In this document: piece after piece, positions 7,505 through 15,403 of the stretch
Numbering within the stretch: the stretch's first letter is position 1
Layout: each line of letters opens with the position of its first letter
From: Deltaproteobacteria bacterium
GTDB lineage: Bacteria; Desulfobacterota; Syntrophobacteria; B119-G9
NCBI GenBank assembly: GCA_003646715.1
Contig: QMLL01000010.1
Coordinates: 1 to 15,517 of the forward strand
Length of the DNA: 15,517 nt
Direction of reading: 5' to 3'
Notes under the pieces: generated by a model
What the model was told of the DNA's origin: nothing
Databases searched by the model: none
What the model saw: the letters and a program-made list of their open reading frames with translations, nothing else
Translations under genes and position numbers: made by a program

Positions 7505-8725
7505 TTAGCGATTATCCTCCACAGGGCGAGTAACACCCCGCCACTGAAACATACCTAGGACCTGGCTTTCGTCACGAGCATTTCTGAAGGCGTCAGCGAG
7601 CTGTTGATCACCCAATTCCCCAATTACAAACTCCACTTCATCCAAGCAAATATTTGCGGCGTTATCACCCAAATCCATGCCGCGCAGCTTTGGAATAATT
7701 TTCAGTTCCAGCTGATCAGCAAATGCCAGCTTATATCTTTCTTTCTCTTCAACGAGGGGATAGTTGGCCACGTAAGTGGCTATCGCCTGTTGTACGCGGT
7801 AGCCAAATGGCCTCCCTACATGATCAAGTGCATCGTTCAGGCGGTTAATCCATTTAGTTGTAAGCTCAGACCAAGGCTCTTGCTCGATCTCTTTTTTGAT
7901 CCAGCTTTTCCACTGGGTGTAAGATAAATATTTTTTAGGCCATTCCTGCTCTTGGATATTAATTTGCGAAGGTCTGGTCTTATTCTCAGGCTTACCGAAG
8001 CGAAGCACATTCGCTCGGTCCAGCACCTTGTCAGATAATGTCTGTGTCGTTTCATCTTCATTCATCGTCCCAACAAAGAGCACATTATATCCAACCCAGA
8101 TCTGGAAATTGACTGCCTTTTCAGGTCCGGTATCGAGAGTAATTTCAGCCTGTTGGCGATCTGTCTTATTTTGTAGGTTCTTCACCAGTCGTCGCAGCTC
8201 TAGCTTGGAGAGAAAGTCGCTAAAGTAGTACTCAGTTCGTGCTAAATTCATCTCATCCAAAAGAACAAGAAGTATTCTATCTCGGGTCCAGTCACCATCA
8301 AGCATTGGGAACGTGCCTTTCTTGTAATTGAACGGATCCATTCGTATAAGTGCACGGGAAAGTTCTGTCGCTTTATACTTTCTTTCCAAATAGTTATAAA
8401 AACCGAACATGTCTTGAGGTGAATCCCACCGGGGCTGGACGGACATGACCAAAGAGTGCATACCCATCATTCTGGCATAATATATCGGAAGGAGAGTCTT
8501 TCCCGTCCCCGAGACTCCGGCCAGTACAGTCAAAGGATTTATGTGATGGCATTTCAAACAAGTGTGAAAGGCGTCGATAACACGTTCCGGGAAATTCAGG
8601 TTCTCCTTGCGCAAGCGGTCCTTAAAGGCTTGGAGGACCTGGATTTCGTCGTTTATTGCCAGCGGACCTGCAGGAAACGTTTTTTTTAGATAGACAATCA
8701 GGTTGCACCTCCAAAAGGTCAGCAT
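7505..8725 (-). CDS. McrB-like AAA+ NTPase domain protein
   Basis: The open frame codes for 406 residues from ATG 8725. Walker A GVSGTGKT is at 70-77, Walker B LLVLLDEMN with D157 and E158, and the McrB-family sensor region GTMNEDETTQTLSDKVLDR at about 219-238. The conserved PRWDSPQDMFGFYNY segment (98-112) is typical of this McrB-like clade. McrB proteins are GTP-hydrolysing hexamers that drive an McrC nuclease; here MNEDE replaces the classical MNxxDR, so nucleotide choice is open. Genuine homology probably begins near residue 16, because residues 1-15 are the out-of-frame image of the coiled-coil gene end. Overlap with that gene is 104 bases. The stop TAA is immediately followed by the ATG of the DUF2357 gene. 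Confidence 0.85.
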   Translation of the reverse strand: MLTFWRCNLIVYLKKTFPAGPLAINDEIQVLQAFKDRLRKENLNFPERVIDAFHTCLKCHHINPLTVLAGVSGTGKTLLPIYYARMMGMHSLVMSVQPRWDSPQDMFGFYNYLERKYKATELSRALIRMDPFNYKKGTFPMLDGDWTRDRILLVLLDEMNLARTEYYFSDFLSKLELRRLVKNLQNKTDRQQAEITLDTGPEKAVNFQIWVGYNVLFVGTMNEDETTQTLSDKVLDRANVLRFGKPENKTRPSQINIQEQEWPKKYLSYTQWKSWIKKEIEQEPWSELTTKWINRLNDALDHVGRPFGYRVQQAIATYVANYPLVEEKERYKLAFADQLELKIIPKLRGMDLGDNAANICLDEVEFVIGELGDQQLADAFRNARDESQVLGMFQWRGVTRPVEDNR

Positions 8726-9815
8726 AAGGCTTCAAGGAATCCTCAGCTTCAGGTACTTTCATGCGATCAATCTCTCTTTCTAAAGCCTGTTGCTTGTCCT
8801 GAAGGACCCTCACCCGAACTTCAAGTTCGGCTAACTGTAGCCGTTTATTTTCTAATTTACGTTCTATTTTCTCAGCTTCTTCTCTAGCTTCCTTGACTGC
8901 CTTTCGATATTTTCCTAATTCTTCCTTGTATACAGCAATATTGAGGTTCAATTCCTCAATTTCCTTCTCCAAAGATTGCCGACATAAAGCTAGTTCCTCT
9001 GTTTTCTGTTGATATTCGCCTAGAGTTCTATGTGCCTTATCTATATCTGAATGATATTGTTCCAGATCCTTTTCTGCGCCCTTGATCTGAAACTGCACTT
9101 TACTCAAATGTTCATTTAATTCCCGAACTTTATCTTGGGCCAACTTAGCGTTTTTTTTAGCTTGCTCTGTTTCCTCATGGGCCTTTTGCCGTTCTGTTTT
9201 TAGATCAATTAGAATTTGTTCCAGGGAGATTTTCTCTTTTGTAAGCGCTTCGAGCGTAATATTGTTTTCTGTGACCGACCGCAATAAATCTTCATTCTCA
9301 CGCCTTTTTCGGTCCAGCTCATCGGAAACATTATGAAATGTTTTCTTCAATTCGATCAAACCAGCTCTTATAGTTTCTGTTTCAGCTTTCTTACTTTCTA
9401 GATCTTCAATCTCCTTTTCCAGCTTCTCAAGTGTCCGGATAAGTAAATAGCGCTGATTTTCCAGCTCTCCTACCTCGTTTCGCAGGCTCTGATTATCTTG
9501 TTCTTTAGATGCACACTCCTGTTCCAAGCGGTTCAGTTCGGCTCTCAGTCGCTCTTGCTCTTCTCTTTCAGCAGTCAAACGATCAAGTTCAGCTCTTTGT
9601 TCATTCATCCATCTGATTAGTTCTTCTTTTTTAGCTTCGAGCAGGTCACACTGGGTTGCAAGACTTGCTGCATTATTGGCATCTTTCACTACGGCTTTCA
9701 AGCGTTGCCTTTGGTACACATACAACCCAAACATTACGATCAAAACCACTATTGTCAAGGCTGTGGCTAGAATCCAAAAAACGCCTGGAATTATTGTAGG
9801 GCTTAGATTATACAT
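8622..9815 (-). CDS. Membrane-anchored coiled-coil protein; likely N-terminal part of an McrB-like NTPase
   Basis: From ATG 9815 this is 397 residues. A strong hydrophobic helix at about residues 10-33 is followed by roughly 330 residues of E/K/L/Q-rich coiled coil. The last 19 residues, after the AAAAAAAA run, change to an R/S/G/P-rich tail without heptads and look like out-of-frame sequence. Skipping one A at 8680-8687 joins the coiled coil directly to the downstream AAA+ frame, giving a protein of about 769 residues. Coiled-coil plus McrB-like AAA+ fusions are the expected form in CoCoNuT-type systems. So either this gene and the next are made as one protein by slippage, or the split is a recent mutation, or the two now work as separate subunits. 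A 59-base gap separates it from the preceding gene. Confidence 0.75.
   Translation of the reverse strand: MYNLSPTIIPGVFWILATALTIVVLIVMFGLYVYQRQRLKAVVKDANNAASLATQCDLLEAKKEELIRWMNEQRAELDRLTAEREEQERLRAELNRLEQECASKEQDNQSLRNEVGELENQRYLLIRTLEKLEKEIEDLESKKAETETIRAGLIELKKTFHNVSDELDRKRRENEDLLRSVTENNITLEALTKEKISLEQILIDLKTERQKAHEETEQAKKNAKLAQDKVRELNEHLSKVQFQIKGAEKDLEQYHSDIDKAHRTLGEYQQKTEELALCRQSLEKEIEELNLNIAVYKEELGKYRKAVKEAREEAEKIERKLENKRLQLAELEVRVRVLQDKQQALEREIDRMKVPEAEDSLKPYADLLEVQPDCLSKKNVSCRSAGNKRRNPGPPSL
8680..8687 (-). other. A8 homopolymer at the coiled-coil/AAA+ frame switch
   Basis: The minus strand reads TCT AAAAAAAA CG here. The coiled-coil frame reads it as TCT AAA AAA AAC and the AAA+ frame as CTA AAA AAA ACG. 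Losing one A, or gaining two, merges the frames. A classical -1 shift on A AAA AAC would not reach the AAA+ frame, so RNA polymerase slippage, +1 shifting, or a real or sequencing indel are the candidates. Confidence 0.7.
8706..8712 (-). promoter_or_regulatory. Internal Shine-Dalgarno-like GGAGGTG near the frame junction
   Basis: GGAGGTG inside the coiled-coil coding sequence lies 18 bases before the A8 run, and about 7 bases before non-standard codons CTG and ATT in the AAA+ frame. It could stimulate frameshifting, or support internal initiation at an unusual start. The ATG at 8725 itself has only a weak, distant GAGG. This is a positional inference only. Confidence 0.4.
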
Positions 9816-9822
9816 TTTCAAA

Positions 9823-9828
9823 CCTCTC
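9823..9828 (-). promoter_or_regulatory. Ribosome binding site that sets the start of the second coiled-coil gene
   Basis: GAGAGG lies 7 bases upstream of ATG 9815. The longer reading frame from TTG 9830 would begin inside this site, so the ATG is the better start. Confidence 0.7.
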
Positions 9829-9874
9829 AATTATTCGTATTGTATGGTTGAGTTAACATACCTCAGCAAAGACT

Positions 9875-11365
9875 TTATTTTTTCGTTTCTTTGGTTTTCT
9901 TAGCTGTTACAGGCTTCTGTTTGGTATCTTCCAGGGACCTACCTAGTTCATTAAGTCGATTATTAAGCTCCAAGAGTTTCTTTTCTAGTTTATCTATTGT
10001 CTGCACTAGACCGTCGTGCTGACTGAACAGTCCGTTTCTTGCGTCAGCAATGAAAGTCTGTAATTCTCTCACTACAGAAGAGAAATCACTACTAAGTTTG
10101 TCTATCTTATTTTTTATCTTGTTAATCTTTTCCACTACCTCGGTAATATTTTTCATTCCGCTGTCCAGGTTATTTACCTTAGTGGTGAAATCGGTGTTAA
10201 TCTTTCTCAGATTTTCATAATTCTGTTGTAGCTCTGAAAGAATGTTAGCAATTTCTTTTTTGTGATCATCAAGGGCATCCACCTTGCCATCTAAAATCGA
10301 TATCTTATTATTAAGCGAGTTGATTGAGTTCTGAAAAGAACTGAACAGGCTCTGTAATTTTCCTGCTGTACCCTGGAGTCGTGCCACTATAGTATTCAGG
10401 GTGTATCCAGCCGACGAGACATCTTTGATCGCCTTGTTGGCTGTTCGACTCGTATTCAGTAAAGTTTCAGCTGAGTCAGCGACCTTTCCCACCTGCTGTG
10501 AAAGTTTATTGGCTTGGTCTGAAAGGGCAGTTGATTGATTTGTTATTATTTCAATTGCTTTGGAGAGCCTATTTATCGGACCGTTTGGAGTATTTAGTGC
10601 TGTCGCTGTCTGGTCAATCGTTTGGCGTGAGGACTCAAGATTATTGGCAATTCGAGTGAAACGCGTAGAAAGAGACTGCAATTCACTTTGATCTTTTGCC
10701 ATCTGTTCTAGCAAGTGTTTCTTATTTTCTTTCTGTTGTTCTAATCCACTGATATCAGCCTTCAATCTTGAAATCTGCTGTTGTAAATTGTCTTTTTGCC
10801 TTTGTAAGTCGTCATTGGTTGCCTGAAGTGCAACAACCTTTTGATTAAGGGTCGAGGATTGTGATTGGGCTTGCCTTATTTTGCTTTGCAAACTAGCATA
10901 TTCTTGCCTAGCCGCTTCCACAGCGCTATCTATTTCAGCGCGCTTGGCATGTGCATCTTTAAGAGTTTTTTGAACACTTTCCATCTTAATTTGCAGGGAA
11001 TCCAATTCCGTCCTTAACGCACTCAGCTTACCTTCAAGATTCGCTATGGTATTCTTTAATTTTTGTTGCTTTGCTTGAAGCGAGGGTAGTCCTTCTAAAA
11101 TCTTTGCGTATGCCTTTTTGTTCTTCTCAAATTGACTTTTATCCTGTTCTAATACTCTTCGCTCAGTTTTCAGTACTGCTTGTTCGTGCTCTAAGTTCAC
11201 AATCTTCCAACCAAACAAAATGGTTGAAATGACAATAAGCGAGATTAATCCCCCTAAGATCAAAGGGGATGGAAATGAGCGGTCAAGGGCACTGCCCGAA
11301 GGAATACCTTTAGCCTTATCAGGCTTGAAGTTAGAATGCTCATACCCACTGTTTTTATTTTCCAT
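9875..11365 (-). CDS. Single-pass membrane-anchored coiled-coil protein
   Basis: The 496-residue product has a polar N-terminus, one hydrophobic helix at about residues 35-53, then a long run of Q/K/E/L-rich heptads to the end and a lysine-rich tail. No enzymatic motif is visible. The layout suggests an inner-membrane anchor with a long coiled-coil stalk; whether the stalk faces the cytoplasm is not certain. Residues about 240-420 have repeated N/S-rich heptads like those of methyl-accepting and SMC-like stalks, which is low-complexity resemblance and not homology. ATG 11365 overlaps the helicase stop by 11 bases, and GGAGG at 11378-11382 lies 12 bases upstream. In CoCoNuT-type systems membrane coiled-coil proteins accompany the McrB-like NTPase, and that is the best guess for its role. 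Confidence 0.8.
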   Translation of the reverse strand: MENKNSGYEHSNFKPDKAKGIPSGSALDRSFPSPLILGGLISLIVISTILFGWKIVNLEHEQAVLKTERRVLEQDKSQFEKNKKAYAKILEGLPSLQAKQQKLKNTIANLEGKLSALRTELDSLQIKMESVQKTLKDAHAKRAEIDSAVEAARQEYASLQSKIRQAQSQSSTLNQKVVALQATNDDLQRQKDNLQQQISRLKADISGLEQQKENKKHLLEQMAKDQSELQSLSTRFTRIANNLESSRQTIDQTATALNTPNGPINRLSKAIEIITNQSTALSDQANKLSQQVGKVADSAETLLNTSRTANKAIKDVSSAGYTLNTIVARLQGTAGKLQSLFSSFQNSINSLNNKISILDGKVDALDDHKKEIANILSELQQNYENLRKINTDFTTKVNNLDSGMKNITEVVEKINKIKNKIDKLSSDFSSVVRELQTFIADARNGLFSQHDGLVQTIDKLEKKLLELNNRLNELGRSLEDTKQKPVTAKKTKETKK

Positions 11366-14300
11366 CGTCGCCGTATGCCTCCATTATTTCCTTTACGCAG
11401 CCATCTAAGTCTTCTCTCAACTGGTAAACCCAAAACCGCATCACCTTCCAGCCCATGGCCTGTAGCTGCATATCCCGCCAGATATCATCTATCTTACGAG
11501 ATCCATCTGGATTCCTGTGACAGTCCCCGTCCACCTCGATATCTATTTTTAAGGTTTTATCAGTTTTTCCTATTAATGCTAGGTCCAAGCGGCGGTTTAA
11601 CACGGGAAACTGAGGTTTGGGTTCCAGCCCCTCTTTGGTCAAAGCATCAAAAAGTATTTTCTCCCAAGGTGATTCGTGGGGATACCAAGGACTCGGTTTA
11701 GGCTCTGGTCTCAAAAGCTTTGGTGGTGCTGCAAGATTCTGAATGTGTTTAATCCCACAAGTCTGGGCCCAATCTCGGTTGCCGACGATATGGAGTACAG
11801 CACGGGCCCGACTAGCAGCAACATTAAAAAGATTTCCTGTCTCTCTAAGAAAAGACCGAGACCCAATAGGCATTTCGGGACCAGCACACAGGCTGAGTAT
11901 AATTACATCTCTCTCGTCTCCTTGAAAACCATGCGCTGTATCCACATGGACCCCAGCTCGCTCTAACAATTGATAGTCTATGTCGCCCTGAAATATGGCA
12001 TCTTGCAATCGATTGGCTTGCTGCCGAAATGGGGTCACGATTCCTAGGGTTCCCTGGAAACCACTATCTAAGAGAATAGTCTTTACCAATGCGACTACTT
12101 TTTCCACCTCCTCAGGACAGTAACAGCCACTACCACCGCCACTTTGGATCCCCCCTTTGACGTCTGTCCAGTGAATCCCTGGTTTCATGCCTCGGGGAAC
12201 TAGTAAGTGTTTTTGATTGGTTGCCACACGCAGTCGGCCACTATAAAAGGTTTGATTAGAGTAATTAGCAATGTCTGAGACACTACGATAGGTTTCGCTT
12301 AGAAAGACTGATTCAACACCATTGATACGACTAATGAGATTGTATAGAGAACTTTCCGTGTAGGCGAAGCGAACATCTTCTATTCTGCTAAGGCCAGCTT
12401 TGCGTCGAAGCATCGTGTCTTTTGTAATGGAAAGCTTTGAGCAGTGAGTGAGCTGGAAAGGATCTCCCACAACACCTATTCTCCGTGCTCTAAAAAGAAT
12501 GGGAATGGCGGAGGGGATATCGGACTGACTTGCTTCATCTACAATTGCCAAGTCGAAAAGACCAGGCACAAAGGGGATGCGTGAGCCCACCGAAAGGTTC
12601 GTTACTGCCCAACACGGAAAATGATCAAGTACTAGAGATGCACGGCTCTTAAGCAAGCTGAGTGTTTCTTTCTTAACGACGCCTGTTTCTAAACCTGTTT
12701 GCATGGAATGCATGGCAGCCTGAAGGGCATCTAGTTCTTCGCGGTTTGCATCGGGAGGCAATCCACAACGACTATCCAAATCATAAGAAATTGCCTGAAT
12801 TGCCAATTTAGCTATTCGGGAGGATAGTTGACTTATAGTGTCACTTAACTCTTCTAACCTGGGCATCTCTTTAGCTCTTGATTCGAGTGGCAGGCAACTA
12901 AGCCGGAGTTCGGCGAATTCTAGAGATTTTTCTATTATTTGAAGAGAGCGGATCAAGTTTCTAAGAGTTGATGGGGTCCCGAGAATTGGAAGAGGGGGAT
13001 AGCCTGGAATTCTACGAAGTTTACCCTTAGCAATAAGATACCAGAAAAGTGTGTTGAATGCTTTAAAAGTTCCTAAAATTTTATAAACAAATTTGGGTTT
13101 TTTCTCTCCCAGATTTACACCGTGTATTACTTTTATAAGTCTCTTTACGGTCCCAACAGGAAAGGCCTTGGGATTTTCATCAATAAAGGCTTTTGTAGTA
13201 TCAGGTATCGTCTTGGCTAAATAGGCTAATTGTTCTTCCTTCTCGCCCAATAGAGTAGCAACTTCGGCAACTGATCTTGCGTACCTGGCTATGCTGCCTC
13301 TATTCTCTAATAATGAGTGTATTTCTTCCTTGATCCTGACTAACCGTTGATTCGCAATAGGATCGTGTGGCAATGCCAAGAGCTCTCGGATAGCGGTCCT
13401 AAAGGTATAATTGAGGTTGGGATCATCTTTTGAGTTGGTACGGACCATTAAAGGGCGTTGTTTGACATCGGTAAATCGATTAAAAACTGCATCGATTGCT
13501 TTATGATTTCGACTTGCAAATAGAACACTTTGCCCCATCAGGCGTGCGTTACCCATAGCCGCAGATACGACCTGGCTTTTTCCTGTGCCAGGCGGTCCCG
13601 TAATCACTGAAATATTGCGCTTAAGAAGGGCTGCGACAGCCCGTCGTTGATCAGGATTTAGCGGCGCCGTGTCAACTACTAATCCTTCATGTAAAAGTTC
13701 TTCTTCCATAGACTTATCAGCCGCGTCATCACGTATGAAAATGTAACGCAAGGCGGTTTTATCAAGTTCATCATCTGGAGTTTTTTCGATAGCCTGAAGT
13801 TCTTTGAGAAGAGTTTTGGTATATTTGGTGCGCCGAGCTAACATAAGAACAGCGCGGTTATAAATGCCTGTCGGGAACTTATCAGATAGTGGTGTATCTG
13901 GTACAGACTCGAGACGTAAGGGTTCGACTACACGTTCAGGCATATAGGAGCTGATGGTCGCTGCCAAGTTGTCTAACCCAGGGCTACGTTCACCCTTTTC
14001 TAGGGTTGGGATTTCGTCGTTTGGCTGCCAACGATTTAGGAAGCCACAAGCAGAGAGAAAACTGCGCTGCCTTTGTGGATTTCTACCAAAGGCATGTTCT
14101 AACCATTTCAAGTTAATATCAGGTTGAGGATTCTCGCACTCCACGATCAAAGCTCCCGCTGATATACGGTGTCGAACATAGTAAAAGAAAATAGGACTAA
14201 CAATCCCCACATCAGGCTGTCCTTCCTTTTCAAGATAGATGCCTTGCAAAGGGTATCCAAGCACTAGTGCATAACCTTCCGAATGCCCATCTAAATTTCT

Positions 14301-14909
14301 GAGGAATTCAGCCATGTGAGGCCCCAAAAGTACGGTCGCCCGCCAGGTTAATTTTGGTTTCGGATACCAAGAGCCTATACCGCGGAGAAATAGGAATTTC
14401 TTTAAATACTCATTGTGAAATGTGGATGCTTCCGCTCCCTCTTCGTTGACAATGCAGTGTCGGTAATAGCCTAAGAACTTTCTGAAGTTGTCCCACCGAC
14501 TTATTGAAGCCATTGGTTTTTCAAAGGAACATTCTAACGTAGGCGTTTCCTGCGGGGGGTGGGGCTCGCCTTCCCCGGGCAGGGCTCCGGGTGCCTGTTT
14601 TTCCCAGCCTAAGATGTGAAGAAGCTCGGGTGATAGCGGTGGATAATGAATGTCTGAGCAAACAGTGATTGCTGAATTTTGATGTTGAGACGTGATACTA
14701 TCTTTTTGAGAAACCCACCGTCCTCTATGATAAGCAGCTTGTCCGTTGCGTTGTAGTTCTCTAAGAAGTTTTGTAATCTCATACTCTGAAATCTTTATTC
14801 CACGTATTCGGAGTCTCACACCTAATTCTCTTCCTGAGAGAGGTGTAGAAGACTTTTCAAGAATACGGAGTAGTTGTTCTGGAATTGGAGTTTTTTCAAA
14901 TGAATGCAT
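11355..14909 (-). CDS. SF1 (Upf1-like) helicase with C-terminal Vsr/DUF559-type nuclease domain
   Basis: This 1184-residue protein is the first gene of the operon. Residues about 8-65 resemble a winged-helix domain. The SF1 helicase motifs are intact: NPDQRRAV just before Walker A GPPGTGKS (438-445); motif II DEAS with D791 and E792; motif III GDPFQLT (815-821); motif V AHGFQGDERDV around 992-1002; motif VI NVAASRAR (1029-1036). After a proline-rich linker, residues about 1081-1180 form a PD-(D/E)xK-type nuclease of the Vsr/DUF559 class, with E1083, D1109, E1125-V-D1127-G and H1131, then the usual RD...GWKVMRFW segment. It probably unwinds or translocates on RNA or DNA and cuts it. The stop overlaps the next start by 11 bases, implying translational coupling. 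The ATG at 14909 lacks a Shine-Dalgarno site, but the winged-helix fold begins right there, so I kept it. Confidence 0.9.
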   Translation of the reverse strand: MHSFEKTPIPEQLLRILEKSSTPLSGRELGVRLRIRGIKISEYEITKLLRELQRNGQAAYHRGRWVSQKDSITSQHQNSAITVCSDIHYPPLSPELLHILGWEKQAPGALPGEGEPHPPQETPTLECSFEKPMASISRWDNFRKFLGYYRHCIVNEEGAEASTFHNEYLKKFLFLRGIGSWYPKPKLTWRATVLLGPHMAEFLRNLDGHSEGYALVLGYPLQGIYLEKEGQPDVGIVSPIFFYYVRHRISAGALIVECENPQPDINLKWLEHAFGRNPQRQRSFLSACGFLNRWQPNDEIPTLEKGERSPGLDNLAATISSYMPERVVEPLRLESVPDTPLSDKFPTGIYNRAVLMLARRTKYTKTLLKELQAIEKTPDDELDKTALRYIFIRDDAADKSMEEELLHEGLVVDTAPLNPDQRRAVAALLKRNISVITGPPGTGKSQVVSAAMGNARLMGQSVLFASRNHKAIDAVFNRFTDVKQRPLMVRTNSKDDPNLNYTFRTAIRELLALPHDPIANQRLVRIKEEIHSLLENRGSIARYARSVAEVATLLGEKEEQLAYLAKTIPDTTKAFIDENPKAFPVGTVKRLIKVIHGVNLGEKKPKFVYKILGTFKAFNTLFWYLIAKGKLRRIPGYPPLPILGTPSTLRNLIRSLQIIEKSLEFAELRLSCLPLESRAKEMPRLEELSDTISQLSSRIAKLAIQAISYDLDSRCGLPPDANREELDALQAAMHSMQTGLETGVVKKETLSLLKSRASLVLDHFPCWAVTNLSVGSRIPFVPGLFDLAIVDEASQSDIPSAIPILFRARRIGVVGDPFQLTHCSKLSITKDTMLRRKAGLSRIEDVRFAYTESSLYNLISRINGVESVFLSETYRSVSDIANYSNQTFYSGRLRVATNQKHLLVPRGMKPGIHWTDVKGGIQSGGGSGCYCPEEVEKVVALVKTILLDSGFQGTLGIVTPFRQQANRLQDAIFQGDIDYQLLERAGVHVDTAHGFQGDERDVIILSLCAGPEMPIGSRSFLRETGNLFNVAASRARAVLHIVGNRDWAQTCGIKHIQNLAAPPKLLRPEPKPSPWYPHESPWEKILFDALTKEGLEPKPQFPVLNRRLDLALIGKTDKTLKIDIEVDGDCHRNPDGSRKIDDIWRDMQLQAMGWKVMRFWVYQLREDLDGCVKEIMEAYGDDGK

Positions 14910-14971
14910 ATTAATCTAGTAATAGAAAAAAACAAGACCCAGTTCTCTTCATACTGACACGACCTAAAAAA

Positions 14972-14989
14972 ATTTTGTCCCCACTAGTT
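14972..14989 (-). repeat. Right copy of an inverted motif flanking the operon
   Basis: On the minus strand this reads AACTAGTGG followed directly by GGACAAAAT, about 60 bases upstream of the helicase start. The same two 9-mers occur in the same order on the plus strand at 99-120, separated there by four extra bases (TTTG). The two copies therefore face each other across nearly the whole window. Confidence 0.55.
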
Positions 14990-15165
14990 CTTGTAGCTTG
15001 GTCTCAAAGTAAAAAAACATCCATAACTGGTTTCTCCAAAGGATCAATTCCCGGGGGATATAAAAGAATCCAACCATGAGCATAAGACTTGTTGAGGTGG
15101 TTTATGGGTCTTTTTACTTCAATTTCGGATTATTATCAAGTTTTGTTGTTTAATTTGAGGTGATT

Positions 15166-15225
15166 GATAGCGTTTTATCATCTTTGAAGCTATCGGGTTT
15201 AAACCTTTCGGATTACGAAAATCCG
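15166..15225. repeat. Cluster of three short inverted repeats upstream of the operon
   Basis: Three dyads lie side by side. GATAGC 15166-15171 pairs with GCTATC 15189-15194. GGTTTAAACC at 15196-15205 is a perfect 10-base palindrome. CGGATT 15209-15214 pairs with AATCCG 15220-15225 around a 5-base loop. None is followed by a T tract on either strand, so they are not obvious intrinsic terminators. They could be operator sites or RNA hairpins, but the function is unknown. Confidence 0.4.
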
Positions 15226-15403
15226 GCTTGCAAGTTAGTTAACGGTTCAAAAAACGAAGATAAGAAAAGTTGAAAGATTGGACGCAATTGTGGTCGAAAC
15301 TCAGCTTAGAGAACATGAATTCGTGGTAACACTGCAGATATAGGAAATATTGCAAAGCATTTCTCTTCTCGCCATGGCTGAAAATATATTACCATTCTGG
15401 CAG

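Larger units (their letters stand above)
14910..15403. other. Intergenic region upstream of the defence operon
   Basis: This stretch of 494 bases has no convincing gene. It must carry the operon promoter, but I could not find a well-spaced -35/-10 pair upstream of 14909 that I would defend. The ATG of the helicase at 14909 also lacks a recognisable Shine-Dalgarno sequence. The region holds three short dyads (15166-15225) and the right copy of the 18-base inverted motif (14972-14989). Two tiny open frames, 15076-15153 (+) and 14964-15077 (-), are not supported by ribosome binding sites. Confidence 0.6.

Noticed and set aside
8679..8688. Programmed -1 frameshift on A AAA AAC
   Set aside because: The heptamer is present, but a -1 shift leads to the third frame, not to the AAA+ frame, which needs +1 or -2.
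9816..9830. TTG start for the second coiled-coil protein
   Set aside because: This TTG lies within the GAGAGG site that serves the ATG at 9815.
14964..15077. A 37-residue minus-strand frame upstream of the helicase, ending ELVGTKFF
   Set aside because: It has no ribosome binding site, and its end is simply the translation of the inverted-motif copy.
15076..15153. A 25-residue plus-strand frame starting MSIRLVEVV
   Set aside because: Too short, only a weak upstream signal, no recognisable features, and opposite to all other genes.
15209..15225. Intrinsic terminator at the CGGATT/AATCCG hairpin
   Set aside because: Six-base stem without a T tract on either strand.
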